Of a stretch of 64,000 nt of DNA, positions 18,388 through 27,497 are shown piece after piece; within the stretch, counting starts at the first letter, position 1; every line of letters begins with the position of its first letter. Origin of the DNA: Hymenobacter psoromatis. GTDB lineage: Bacteria; Bacteroidota; Bacteroidia; Cytophagales; Hymenobacteraceae. The stretch lies in NCBI GenBank assembly GCA_001596155.1, contig CP014771.1, positions 372,001 through 436,000 of the forward strand, given 5' to 3'. Under the pieces are notes generated by a model that was not told the DNA's origin, did not search any database, and worked only from the letters and a program-made list of their open reading frames with translations. The translations under genes were made by a program, and so were the position numbers.

Positions 18388-19361
18388 TTACGCCTCGTAC
18401 AGCGGCCGCACGTCGGGCTGGCGGAAATAAGGGTTCACGCCCTCGTCTGAGTTCAAGTCGAGCAGCATCAAATCCACGTGCTGAAAATCGCCGGTGCGGC
18501 CTTCCAGCGCGGGGCCCAGCTCTTGCATAAAAGCGGGGTCCTGGTCCAGGGTTTCGAAGCCCAGCAGCAGGCGCGGCGGCTGGCTGTCGTTGCCCACCAG
18601 CTGCATTTGCGCCAGGTAAATTTTGCGAATGTTGGGGCTGGCTGTGCCAAACTCGACCAGCGACTCGGCCAGGCCCTCGGGCAGCGTGTCGGGCACGCTC
18701 AGCGTCACCTGCGCATCGGCGGGCAGGGCGCTGCCGCCGCCGGCCAGCTGGCCTTCCAGCAGGGCCTGAATCTCGGCCGCCGGCAGCAGCTTGCCGGCCG
18801 GCGAGAAGGGGTTCAGCACGCAGTCCTGGCCCTGAGTCATGCCAAAAAAAGCCTGGCCCGGAATGGCCACCCAGCTCACGGTGCTGGCATCCATGCCGCC
18901 GTCGCTGAGGCGCGCCTCGGAGGTGAAGATGGGCAGGCGGCCATCCTGCAACACTTGCAGCTGAATCTGCTGGCCCTCTGCTAGTTGCACTTCGCCCAGG
19001 CCAATGTTTTCATCGGGTGCCAGCACCATCAGAATGTTCTCCTGCAGCAGCGCCTGGTAAAAGGCGGGGCGGGCATTCTCATCCACCGGGGCCAGCAGCA
19101 GCAAGTGTTCCAGCACGTTTTGCGGCTCAAACGGAAACTCCGGCAGGGGCGGCGGGGCCAGTGGGCCGGGGCCGGCTTGGGCAGCCGGCAGGGGGGTAGG
19201 CACTGGCGCGGCCGGTGCCACGTGGGCCGAGCCCTGGTAGCGGGGGCCGCTTTTGGCTGGCGCTGCCCCTTGGTTGGGAGTAGCAGCGGCATCGCTGGCC
19301 GGGGGGGGGTAGGGGCCGGGGCCGACTCCGGTTTGTTTTTCAGAAAGTCAAAGAGACCCAT
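18388..19361 (-). CDS. SseB-like protein, frameshifted
   Basis: The main frame encodes a protein with an SseB N-terminal-like domain (LLLLAPVDENARPAFYQALLQENILMVLAPDE) and an SseB C-terminal-like domain (PDTLPEGLAESLVEFGTASPNIRKIYLAQM). The family is linked to serine sensitivity and, in some genomes, to secretion. The natural start appears to be the ATG at 19361 (MGLFDFLKNKPESAPAP), which lies in a different frame. The two frames meet at a run of nine C on the coding strand (19301-19309). One added C joins them through a Pro/Ala-rich linker. The alternative is a GTG start at 19221 in the main frame. Confidence 0.75.
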
Positions 19362-19454
19362 AGAAGTGGTAATAGGTAATAAGTACTAGGCAATGGTTGG
19401 GTTTCAGGAAAGAGGCTGATTAAAACGCACTCAGTAAGCACTCATCCTTGAAAA

Positions 19455-19463
19455 ACAAAGGTA
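19455..19463 (-). promoter_or_regulatory. -7 box (TACCTTTGT) upstream of the SseB-like gene
   Basis: A match to TAnnTTTG on the minus strand, in the 104-base gap between the cytochrome c gene and the SseB-like gene, about 95 bases before the ATG at 19361. Confidence 0.4.
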
Positions 19464-19465
19464 GG

Positions 19466-19912
19466 CTAGCGCTCGCCACAGGCGCGCAGCTCGGCTTCGG
19501 TGCCGGCAATGGTGCGCACGCCGGCCGGGCCGGGGTGGTTGCCCCAGTGGCTTTCCACAAAGTTCAGCAGGTTGGTAATCTGGGCCGGCGAGAGGTGGTG
19601 GTGGGTGGCCGTGTCCTGCACGCCCAGCATCAACTGGTTGTAGCTCACGCCATTTACCACAATCGGCCCGCGCAGGCCCTGGCGCACAATGCACGCTAAC
19701 TGGCCGGGGTGCTGCGCCAGGTAGTCGGAGCCCGCCAGCGGCGGCACCAGCTGCCCAATGCCCTGGCCCTGCTCGCCGTGGCAGCTGGCGCAGTGCTGCC
19801 CATACAGCCGCTCACCCTGGTGCCCCTTGTTGGTGAAGCAGGAGGGCAGGGCCAGCAGCAGCCCCAACGCCAGCAGGTTAAAAAATAAGCAGCGAAAGGC
19901 GGGAGCAGCCAT
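19466..19912 (-). CDS. cytochrome c lipoprotein
   Basis: A small class I cytochrome c. The N-terminus is a lipoprotein signal (LLALGLLLALPSC), so it is probably anchored to a membrane on the periplasmic side. The haem site is CASCH in GERLYGQHCASCHGEQGQG. A likely axial Met is in NQLMLGV, ahead of LSPAQITNLLNFVESHWGN. It lies directly downstream of the SCO gene (16-base gap), so the two are likely co-transcribed and act in respiratory electron transfer or cytochrome oxidase assembly. Confidence 0.9.
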   Translation of the reverse strand: MAAPAFRCLFFNLLALGLLLALPSCFTNKGHQGERLYGQHCASCHGEQGQGIGQLVPPLAGSDYLAQHPGQLACIVRQGLRGPIVVNGVSYNQLMLGVQDTATHHHLSPAQITNLLNFVESHWGNHPGPAGVRTIAGTEAELRACGER

Positions 19913-19928
19913 AGCGAGGGCTAAAGGG

Positions 19929-20633
19929 CTAGCGCTGAGCGGCTACTGGCTGGCCCTGGCGGGTTTTTACCTCGGCCAGCAGCACGGGCAATTCCTTTTC
20001 CAGGCGGGCTACTTCCTGCGGGTTGAGGCTGTCGTAGAGGCCGCGCACGTGGCCCTGGTCATCGACGAGGGCAAACGTGCCGCTGTGGGCAATGCCGCCG
20101 GGGGCCTTGGCATCGGGCATGGCCCCGGTGAAATAGGCGGCGGCCAGCGCGTAGGCCGTGTCGCGGCTGGCTCGCACGAAGCGCCAGCTGCTGCCGGGCG
20201 TGCCTACCCCCAGGCGGCGGGCGTAGTCGCGCAGCACGGCCAGGCTATCATGGTCGGGGTCAATGGTTTGGGAGAGGAAGCGCACGTTAGGCGTGGTGCC
20301 GTACTGCTTGTACACCTTCAGCATTTCGCTCTGCATTTTGGGGCAGATACCGGGGCAGGTGGCGAAGAAAAAGTCGGTGAGATAGACCTTGCCCGCCAAG
20401 CTTTGGTTGGTCACGAGGTGGCCATCCTGGTCGTGCAGCCGGAAGGCTGGCACCGTAGCGTGCGTCGTCACCGAGTCCTGGCCGGGCCCCGCCTGCCGCT
20501 CCGAGTTGCCGATGTAGGGCAGGGTAGTGGAGGCATCGGGCTGCGCGTCGCTGCCCATGTCGGCCGTGGGGCCGGTGCCGCAGCCAGCCAGCGCGAGCAG
20601 CGCGGCCAGGGGCAAAAATCTCAAACGCATCAT
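19929..20633 (-). CDS. SCO1/SenC family copper chaperone
   Basis: A membrane-anchored thioredoxin-fold protein that delivers copper to the CuA site of cytochrome c oxidase. It has a lipoprotein signal (LLALAGC), the copper-binding CPGICP motif in DFFFATCPGICPKMQSEM, and the distal His in IAHSGTFALVDDQG. The segment FLSQTIDPDHDSLAVLRDYARRLG is also typical. It stands upstream of the cytochrome c lipoprotein gene and downstream of another lipoprotein gene on the same strand. Confidence 0.92.
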   Translation of the reverse strand: MMRLRFLPLAALLALAGCGTGPTADMGSDAQPDASTTLPYIGNSERQAGPGQDSVTTHATVPAFRLHDQDGHLVTNQSLAGKVYLTDFFFATCPGICPKMQSEMLKVYKQYGTTPNVRFLSQTIDPDHDSLAVLRDYARRLGVGTPGSSWRFVRASRDTAYALAAAYFTGAMPDAKAPGGIAHSGTFALVDDQGHVRGLYDSLNPQEVARLEKELPVLLAEVKTRQGQPVAAQR

Positions 20634-20737
20634 AATTAAGCCAAAAGCAAAAGCGGCCGGCCAGGCGCTGGCCCGCCAGGTACTAAACCACTGGCGGCAC
20701 CTAGTCGTTCGCCAAAAAGGGAGGGGGTAGGGGGCGG

Positions 20738-21178
20738 CTAGCGGCCGGCGCGGCGCAGGGTGGCCTGGGCCGAGTCGATGGCCACGCGCAGCTGCTGCTC
20801 GATGCCGCCGAGCTGCTGCCGCTGGTCTTTAAGGTAAGTCAGGCGCAGCGCGCCGGGCGCGGTGCTGTCGGGGGCGTGATATTGGTGCATCCACCCCATC
20901 ATGGCGTGGTCGGCGGCCTGCATTCTGGTCAGCACGGGCGCGCCGGCGGGCACTTTGGCGGCCGTGAGCTGGGCTTTAAGGGCAAAAAGCTGCTCGGCCT
21001 GGCCCATTGCCAGGTCGTGGCGGCTCATCAGGGTGTCTTCCAGGGCATGCGCCTGGGTAGTGAAGTCGGTCGTTTCGGGGGTGGCCGTCGTGGTCTTCGA
21101 ATTGGAGCCGCAGCCCGGCAGGCCCAGGCTCAGCAAGCCAAACGCCGCACCCAGCGGCAAAAGCAGCAATTTTTTCAT
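20738..21178 (-). CDS. small lipoprotein of unknown function
   Basis: A 146-residue lipoprotein (signal ending SLGLPGC) with a low-complexity Thr/Ser linker and a helical body containing ADHAMMGWMHQYHAPDS and a C-terminal coiled region rich in Gln. Similar small lipoproteins occur near SCO and cytochrome genes in Bacteroidota, but the function is not known. The His/Met cluster MMGWMHQYH could bind copper, which would fit the neighbours; this is a guess. Confidence 0.75.
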   Translation of the reverse strand: MKKLLLLPLGAAFGLLSLGLPGCGSNSKTTTATPETTDFTTQAHALEDTLMSRHDLAMGQAEQLFALKAQLTAAKVPAGAPVLTRMQAADHAMMGWMHQYHAPDSTAPGALRLTYLKDQRQQLGGIEQQLRVAIDSAQATLRRAGR

Positions 21179-21181
21179 TCG

Positions 21182-21190
21182 GCAAAGGTC
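21182..21190 (-). promoter_or_regulatory. -7 box (GACCTTTGC) of the lipoprotein/SCO/cytochrome c genes
   Basis: An 8 of 9 match to TAnnTTTGC on the minus strand, ending 3 bases before the ATG at 21178. This is the same close spacing as seen for dbpA. Confidence 0.4.
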
Positions 21191-21280
21191 GGGAGTAATA
21201 CGTAATGAACCGTGCGCACTGATTAGGGAACAATGCGCGTCTTACTTGTTCACTGCCCACGGTCCATTTCTCCTTTCTTG

Positions 21281-22279
<999 letters not shown>

Positions 22280-22337
22280 TCTGAACCACGGATTCGGCGG
22301 ATTTTTCGGATTAATCGGATTTTGTGGACGAATATCC

Positions 22338-23079
22338 GACGGTGGTCTAAATCGTGGTGATTTATTTATTTATTGTGACTGTCAATACCTATTTTAATTA
22401 TTGCGTGGTGCATGGTCAGTGATTTACTGAATGAGCAGGATTTGCGCACCAACACTCCACCGCGGTGGCGGAGCGAACAATTAAGGGCTTCCACGAGGCT
22501 AGTTTGGCCACTGCTTTTGGCACCAGGTCGGTGCGCCGCGGCGGGCAGCACCGTGGCGTATGCCTCCCAGGCATCGGGGTAGTACGTGGTATTGCGCTGA
22601 TAACGAAGGGGTAGCATCTAAAAAAGCCGCCGCCCCGTGGCCGCGCCCCGACAGCCTGGCACCCGGCCTGCGATGCGCCGCGAGGCCCGTTCGATGGCCA
22701 GCCAAAGCCATACCTTTTCGTTTGCGTTTGCCGACAAAGGTCCACACTTCCTCCAGTTCTAACACCGCTTCTGGCTCGACTTCTCCCGAGACTTTTTTTA
22801 TTCACCGCGCAATCGTCATGCGTGCAACCCCCATAACCCTTACGATGCTACGTTGCGAGTTACGTTCACCTAACAGCTTGCTTACCTGCTCATATCAGGT
22901 GGCCCGTTGGGGCGCGGCAGGCGCGAAAACGGCCTGATGACCACCGTCGTGGCAGCGATATTTGGCTTTGCCGCGACTCGACCCATTTTTTTGGAGGCGC
23001 TGGCTGGTACATTTGGCGCATGTCAAAATAGTTGAAATCATAAACGAAGGTAATAACCCACCATCGCTTAGACCACCGC
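22338..23079 (-). mobile_element. IS1-family insertion sequence, decayed
   Basis: An element of about 742 bases. The ends are inverted repeats: GGTGGTCTAAATCGTGGTG at 22341-22359 and the complement GGTGGTCTAAGCGATGGTG at 23077-23059 (15 of 19 identical). It is flanked by a 9-base direct repeat CGAATATCC at 22329-22337 and 23080-23088, which fits an IS1-type target duplication. Size, ends and duplication length all match the IS1 family. The direct repeat has no mismatches, yet the transposase frame is broken. Confidence 0.85.
22366..23041 (-). pseudogene. IS1 transposase (InsA/InsB-like), multiply frameshifted
   Basis: Three pieces in different frames make up an IS1-type transposase. The zinc-finger part starts at 23041 (MISTILTCAKCTSQRLQKNG, then AKYRCHDGGHQAVFAP). 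The catalytic part begins near 22765 with LELEEVWTFVGKRKRKG, containing the DDE-like Glu/Asp-W-FVGKK motif. The C-terminal part is YPDAWEAYATVLPAAAHRPG...LNCSLRHRGGVLVRKSCSFSKSLTMH, ending at 22366. The frame changes between these parts cannot be explained by one programmed -1 shift, so the gene is most likely dead. Confidence 0.85.
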
Positions 23080-23216
23080 CGAATATCCTTCTTATGCAGT
23101 GCAAAAAAGGGCTGTCCGGGTGGTAGCCCTTTCTGGATGTTTGTCCGTTTTCTTATCCATCCTCACGTAAGTGTTCGTCCACAAAATCCGGTTAATCCGA
23201 AAAATCCGCCGAATCC

Positions 23217-23996
23217 GTGGTTCAGATAAATTACCCCGTTCAGCTCATCCTGGGCCATTTTCGCCTGCCCGTGCATCTGCTGTGCGAGGTGCTGGCCTAC
23301 TCGCTGGGCTACCGCTTCTACACGTACTTGCGCGCCCGCACCCCCGACCGCATCAGCGACCAGGGACGGCAGTTCATCTTCATTGGCGCGGCCACCGGGG
23401 CGCTGCTCGGCTCGCGCCTGCTGGGCCTGCTCGAACACCCCGAGCTGCTGCTGCACCCGCCCGGCGGCTGGCTCTACTACACCACCAATAAAACGATTGT
23501 GGGCGGCTTTCTGGGTGGTTTGATAGGGGTAGAGCTGACCAAAAAACGCCTCGGCATCCGCAGCAGCAGCGGCGACCTCATGGTCTATCCCGTCTTGCTG
23601 GGGCTGGCCATCGGCCGGCTCGGCTGCCACTTCAGCGGCCTCGAAGACGGCACTTTCGGCACCGCCACGCGCCTGCCCTGGGGAATGGATTTCGGCGATG
23701 GTATTTATCGCCACCCTACTAATCTGTATGAAATCAGCTTTTTGCTGCTGCTCGGCGGGCTGCTCTGGCTGCTAGGTCGCCGCCGGCCGCTGCCCGACGG
23801 CCGCCGCTTCGAGCTGTTTCTGGCCGGCTACCTGCTGTTTCGCCTGCTGGTAGAGTTTTTAAAACCCACGCCCGCGCTGGCCGGCCTGGGCCTCACGGCC
23901 ATCCAGTGGGCGTGCGTGGGGGGGGTAGGGTATTACGTTTGGCTGTGGACGCGCAAGGGCACCCGCCAGCCAGATGCTGCGTTTGAAGTACATTAG
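23217..23996 (+). CDS. prolipoprotein diacylglyceryl transferase-like membrane protein
   Basis: A polytopic membrane protein related to Lgt, which moves diacylglycerol from phosphatidylglycerol to the lipobox cysteine. It shows LLGLAIGRLGCHFSGLEDG, a match to the Lgt signature region, and YRHPTNLYEISFLLLL, like the conserved HPTQLYE block. It is about 259 residues and divergent enough that it may be a paralogue rather than the main Lgt. The GTG at 23217 is the only plausible start, because an in-frame stop lies at 23193. It falls within the right arm of the split palindrome, so expression may have changed when the IS inserted. Confidence 0.75.
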   Translation: MVQINYPVQLILGHFRLPVHLLCEVLAYSLGYRFYTYLRARTPDRISDQGRQFIFIGAATGALLGSRLLGLLEHPELLLHPPGGWLYYTTNKTIVGGFLGGLIGVELTKKRLGIRSSSGDLMVYPVLLGLAIGRLGCHFSGLEDGTFGTATRLPWGMDFGDGIYRHPTNLYEISFLLLLGGLLWLLGRRRPLPDGRRFELFLAGYLLFRLLVEFLKPTPALAGLGLTAIQWACVGGVGYYVWLWTRKGTRQPDAAFEVH

Positions 23997-24020
23997 GCCA
24001 TTCAATTTATAGGCAGCGCT

Positions 24021-24277
24021 ATGCAAGCGATTCCTGAAACCTCGCCCCACTTTAGTAATCTTCAACTGGAATTGCTGCGGCTGTATTCCCGCGATTTGCC
24101 GGAGGAAGAATTAATAGAAATCAAGCAGCTGCTGGCCGATTTTTTTGCTAAGCGCGCCATTGCTGGGGCTAATGCTTGGTAAGTGCCAACAACTGGACGG
24201 AAGCCGATATAGAGCGAATGCTGACCACGAAAATGCGAACTGGTAAAACCGAGGAGAATGCTGCGCTGCGTCATTGA
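24021..24277 (+). pseudogene. antitoxin of a PIN-type toxin-antitoxin pair, frameshifted
   Basis: The frame from 24021 encodes a short helical protein (LQLELLRLYSRDLPEEELIEIKQLLADFFAKRAIAGANAW) and stops at 24182. The continuation NNWTEADIERMLTTKMRT follows directly in another frame and ends at 24277. The joined product resembles the small antitoxins found just ahead of PIN toxins, so a single-base indel near 24178 appears to have broken it. A 53-residue truncated form could still be made. Confidence 0.6.
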
Positions 24278-24663
24278 TACCAATGTGTTGCTCGTCTGCG
24301 TGTCAGATAAGTCGCCCTTACACTGGCTTCCGGATTGGTACTTACGAGTTATGCATAACCACCTAGATTTTAGCTGAATACGTTGAGGTAGTAGAGCGCC
24401 ACATGGGGCCGATTGTGAGCCAGGATAGTGTAGATTCCCTCCTTACCCGGCGTAACCTCATTGAAATAGAACCCACTTACCGCTTCAACCTACTCCGCGA
24501 CCCCAACGACAATAAATTCGTGAATTGCGCCATTGCCGCCAATGCCGTGTGCATTGTCAGCCACGACCGCGACTTTCGGGTGTTGCGGACCATTGAGTTT
24601 CCGAAGATGGCCGTGGTAGATACGGAAGGGTTTCGGGAGTTGATTTTTCCCTTGTCGCTGTAG
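24258..24663 (+). pseudogene. PIN-domain toxin, degraded
   Basis: The start MLRCVIDTNVLLVCVSDKS (from 24258, overlapping the antitoxin end) is the first Asp motif of a PIN-family ribonuclease toxin. After LHW the sequence has lost bases and changes frame. The next piece, GTYELCITT, is followed by a TAG where Glu would be expected, then ILAEYVEVVERH. The last part (24403 onward) is intact: DPNDNKFVNCAIAANAVCIVSHDRDFRVL, carrying the second acidic cluster. The toxin cannot be made whole, which fits the loss of its antitoxin. Confidence 0.75.
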
Positions 24664-24706
24664 TACTTCGCCTGTTAGTGGAATTTCTCAAGCCAACGGC
24701 CGCACG

Positions 24707-24715
24707 TTACTTTGC
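24707..24715 (+). promoter_or_regulatory. -7 box (TTACTTTGC) close to the next start
   Basis: An 8 of 9 match to TAnnTTTGC ending 4 bases before the ATG at 24720, with a TTTC 19 bases upstream as a weak -33. This is the same leaderless-like spacing as elsewhere in the window. Confidence 0.35.
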
Positions 24716-24719
24716 TAGA

Positions 24720-25208
24720 ATGTTTTTGAAGACTTATGTATTAGTGGGCCTACTGGCACTTTTGACTTGGCCGGGGCTGGCCCAGCAAATTACCGTGGGT
24801 AGTGCGGTCTATATGGATACGACCAGCAGCCGCAATTCGGCGTGCGCCGAGGCGGCTGTGGCCCGCTACTATCAGGTAGCCGGTAAGTATCCGCGCAGCT
24901 CCGACACGCTGCTGCGTGAGGCGCAGGCATTTCTGCGCCAGCGGGGCCAGGCGTACGCGGGCAGCGGCTACATCACCTTCCGCTTTATTGTGGACTGCCA
25001 GGGGCACCGCGAGCCGCGCACCCAAGTATTGCAAACGGACGCTACCTACCGGCGCTTTGCCTTTCCGCCTGCCTTGGTCTCCGCCCTGTATGCTTATTTG
25101 CAAACCCTTACCGAGTGGCGGGTTGGCCAGGCGGCGCACCCGGTGCGCTACATTACGTATTTAAACTTCAAAATGCAGGATGGCAAAGTGGTGGCTGTTA
25201 CTCCTTAG
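24720..25208 (+). CDS. secreted protein of unknown function
   Basis: A 162-residue protein with a signal peptide (LVGLLALLTWPGLAQ) and a soluble body that begins QITVGSAVYMDTTSSRNSACAEAAVARYY. The part GYITFRFIVDCQGHREPRTQVLQTD and the end VRYITYLNFKMQDGKVVAVTP recall the C-terminal TonB/energy-transduction-like domain seen in small Bacteroidota secreted proteins, but I cannot assign a function. It overlaps the following TPR gene by 29 bases, so the two form an operon. Confidence 0.7.
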   Translation: MFLKTYVLVGLLALLTWPGLAQQITVGSAVYMDTTSSRNSACAEAAVARYYQVAGKYPRSSDTLLREAQAFLRQRGQAYAGSGYITFRFIVDCQGHREPRTQVLQTDATYRRFAFPPALVSALYAYLQTLTEWRVGQAAHPVRYITYLNFKMQDGKVVAVTP

Positions 25209-26034
25209 CGGTTTACTAACCGGGCCGCTGCCCGGCCACGCCCAGCCCGCCGGGCCCGCTCGCTCGGTTTCCGCCGACTGCGGCAGCAAGGCTTACCAGG
25301 ATTCGCTGGTAGCGCGCTACATTGACCGGGGTGCCGAAAAATACGGTTACCTCGACCCGCGCTGGGCACAGTATTGCGATAGCCTAATTGCGCGCTGCCC
25401 CAATATCGCGGTGGCCTACCAGCACAAGGCCGTGCCGCTCGTGAAGGATGGAAAATGGGAGGAAGCCTTCGCGCTGGAAGACAAGGCCGTGGCGCTGGAC
25501 CCGCGCACCTGGCTAGCCTACCGGGGCTTCTTGAAAGTCATTAAAACCAAGGACTACGCGGGCGGCCTAGTCGATTTTCAGCAGGCGGCCCGCCTCAACC
25601 CCAAGGGCCGCGAAATGGACCACACCTACCCGTTTTTCGAGGGCCTCTGCCACCTCGAAACCAGGCAGTATGCCCAAGCGGAAGGCGACTTTAAGCGCGA
25701 CATTGCTTTGCAAAAAGCGTCCTCCGCCGAAGCAAACGTGCATTTCAACAGCCTGTTCTACCTGGGAGTGCTCTATTTCGAAATGAAGAAATACGCCCTG
25801 GCCGAGCAGTATTTGCAGCAGTGCCTGCAGCAGTATGCCCAACACCCCGATGCCAATTATTACCTCGCCCTAACTTACCGGGCCGAAGGGCGCGAAGCCG
25901 CCGCCCGTCAGTGCCTAACGTTTGCCCAAGAGTGCCTGGCCAAAGGCTATCAGCTGAATGAGGATAATATTGTGTATGAAAACTACCCGCACCAAATAAC
26001 CGCTTACGAAGTGCAGCAAGCACTGCATCAGTAG
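25180..26034 (+). CDS. secreted TPR-repeat protein
   Basis: A 284-residue protein with a signal peptide (WLLLLSGLLTGPLPGHAQ) followed by several tetratricopeptide-like repeats: IAVAYQHKAVPLVKDGKWEEAFALEDKAVALDP, YAGGLVDFQQAARLNPKG, FNSLFYLGVLYFEMKKYALAEQYLQQCLQ and ANYYLALTYRAEGREAAARQCL. Such proteins are scaffolds; the partner is probably the product of the gene overlapping its start. Both genes are bracketed by two PIN-domain fragments. Confidence 0.8.
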   Translation: MAKWWLLLLSGLLTGPLPGHAQPAGPARSVSADCGSKAYQDSLVARYIDRGAEKYGYLDPRWAQYCDSLIARCPNIAVAYQHKAVPLVKDGKWEEAFALEDKAVALDPRTWLAYRGFLKVIKTKDYAGGLVDFQQAARLNPKGREMDHTYPFFEGLCHLETRQYAQAEGDFKRDIALQKASSAEANVHFNSLFYLGVLYFEMKKYALAEQYLQQCLQQYAQHPDANYYLALTYRAEGREAAARQCLTFAQECLAKGYQLNEDNIVYENYPHQITAYEVQQALHQ

Positions 26035-26090
26035 AAAGTAATTTTCCACTTCGCTTATAGATGGTCATTTCGTCCCATGCCCGGACGCCC

Positions 26091-26285
26091 CATGCCTACT
26101 GCGATTTAAACCTGCTCCGCAACCATGACGACGGATTTGTAGATTGCGCCATTGCCGCCAATGCCAAGTGTCTCGTCAGTCACGGCCGCGACTTTCGGGC
26201 ATTGCGAGATGTAAAGTTTCCGAAGGTAGCGGTGGTGGATACGGAGGCATTTCGGGAATTATTAGATAAACAGTCAAGAAGATGA
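26091..26285 (+). pseudogene. second PIN-domain fragment (C-terminal third)
   Basis: This stretch encodes CDLNLLRNHDDGFVDCAIAANAKCLVSHGRDFRALRDVKFPKVAVVDTEAFREL, which matches the end of the PIN toxin at 24403-24663 in protein and DNA. No N-terminal half is present. Its stop codon overlaps the ATG of the following HsdR-like gene by four bases. It may have arisen by duplication of the upstream toxin or be the remnant of a second pair. Confidence 0.75.
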
Positions 26286-27487
26286 TTGATATTGATTATC
26301 AAAAGCACCAGCCTACCACTAAGTACAAGAGAAATAGCTTGGACTGTTATCTGTGTTATGCTCGTAAAAAGCTTGTTATTTCTACTCCAGAAGAGGCTGT
26401 TCGACAAGCTGTGATAAAGTATTTCATTGAAGTACTACAAGTTCCTGCTAATAGCATTGATGCAGAAGTTCCAATGAGTCACTATACTAAAGGACAAAAA
26501 GGAAGGGCTGATATCATTGTTCGAGGACATCAGGATGCGCCTCTAATACTAATAGAGTGTAAAGCACCTACTCAGTTTTTGTCGGACGCAGTAGTGGAGC
26601 AGGTTAAGCGATACGATGAATTTGTTCAAGCTAGGGTGCTATTAGTGACAAACGGGATAGAGTCGTATGCTGCGGAACGGGATGAAAAAGGTAGTTGGCG
26701 TGAGTTATTGAATATGCCAACCTATTTAGAATTAGTAAACAAGAATTCGCTTGACTACTTGGAATATGAAGAGTTGGAATATGAGCGGGTTGATTTTAGC
26801 AAGCCCATTCCAGGAGATATTCTGGCAGAATGTTTCGATAACGGATATATAGGAGAAGAAACAAATCCTAACCTTTATCCTATAATTTTTAACCTAATGG
26901 GCTGGCTATTTGATGCCAAAGATAAAATATTGCCCAAAGTATTGGATAAAGTTCAATTGATTGAAGATGCAGGCATCCGTCTTGCTCAGTTTGGTAATGC
27001 TGGTGGAGGTGCTTTTGGAACGGAATATCGGTACTTTATACTGAAGGACCGTGAGCAGAATAACCAAATTATTTCACTGACCATAACCGGGATAATGAAA
27101 ACTGTGAATGACCCGCAGTGGGGTAATCGAAATGGTGCTACGATTCTAGCAGTTGCAATTGATGATTTTAAGTCAAGTCACATGTCGCTTGAGCTTAGGC
27201 TTGATAAGTACGTAACTTTAGAAAAGAATACAGCTACTATTTGGCACGATGGTACACTAACTGTTGGTAAACTTGGACAAGCCAAGCGGAAAGCTGTAAT
27301 TGAGTACATATTCTCAAAAGCACCATACCTAATTAATGATGCAGGTAAAATAATTTTAGGTGTTTTTGATTTGGTTCAAGAAATACATTCTAACCAGTTG
27401 CAAACACAAAGCTTCTTGGAGAACCTGATTTTGTACGCGCTATTGCGTGATGAATACCGTCAGTTACACAAGAAATCAATTAGGTAA
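26282..27487 (+). CDS. stand-alone HsdR N-terminal (PD-(D/E)XK) domain protein
   Basis: A 401-residue protein whose N-terminal third is a type I restriction HsdR_N-like nuclease domain: TPEEAVRQAVIKYFIEVLQVP, then GRADIIV and LILIECKAPTQFLSDAVVEQVKRYDEFVQARVLLVTNG. The Asp in RADIIV and the Glu/Lys in ECKAP form a PD-(D/E)XK site. There is no helicase domain and no hsdM or hsdS nearby. The C-terminal 200 residues I do not recognise. The gene is clearly poorer in GC and uses A/T-ending codons unlike its neighbours, which suggests recent transfer. A lone defence or DNA-repair nuclease is possible. Its start overlaps the PIN fragment stop. Confidence 0.8.
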   Translation: MIDIDYQKHQPTTKYKRNSLDCYLCYARKKLVISTPEEAVRQAVIKYFIEVLQVPANSIDAEVPMSHYTKGQKGRADIIVRGHQDAPLILIECKAPTQFLSDAVVEQVKRYDEFVQARVLLVTNGIESYAAERDEKGSWRELLNMPTYLELVNKNSLDYLEYEELEYERVDFSKPIPGDILAECFDNGYIGEETNPNLYPIIFNLMGWLFDAKDKILPKVLDKVQLIEDAGIRLAQFGNAGGGAFGTEYRYFILKDREQNNQIISLTITGIMKTVNDPQWGNRNGATILAVAIDDFKSSHMSLELRLDKYVTLEKNTATIWHDGTLTVGKLGQAKRKAVIEYIFSKAPYLINDAGKIILGVFDLVQEIHSNQLQTQSFLENLILYALLRDEYRQLHKKSIR

Positions 27488-27497
27488 ATCCCCTCCT

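Larger units (their letters stand above)
22281..23225. repeat. palindrome arms split by an IS insertion
   Basis: The segments 22281-22331 and 23175-23225 are 51-base inverted repeats with a single mismatch, starting CTGAACCACGGATTCGGCGG. They formed one intergenic hairpin before an IS1-like element landed in the loop. The right arm carries the GTG start codon of the next gene. Confidence 0.85.

Noticed and set aside
19301..19314. G-quadruplex or telomere-like meaning of the GGGGGTAGGG motif
   Set aside because: Each occurrence has only two G runs rather than four in close order, and copies occur on both strands inside ordinary genes. A structural quadruplex role is not supported by the sequence alone.
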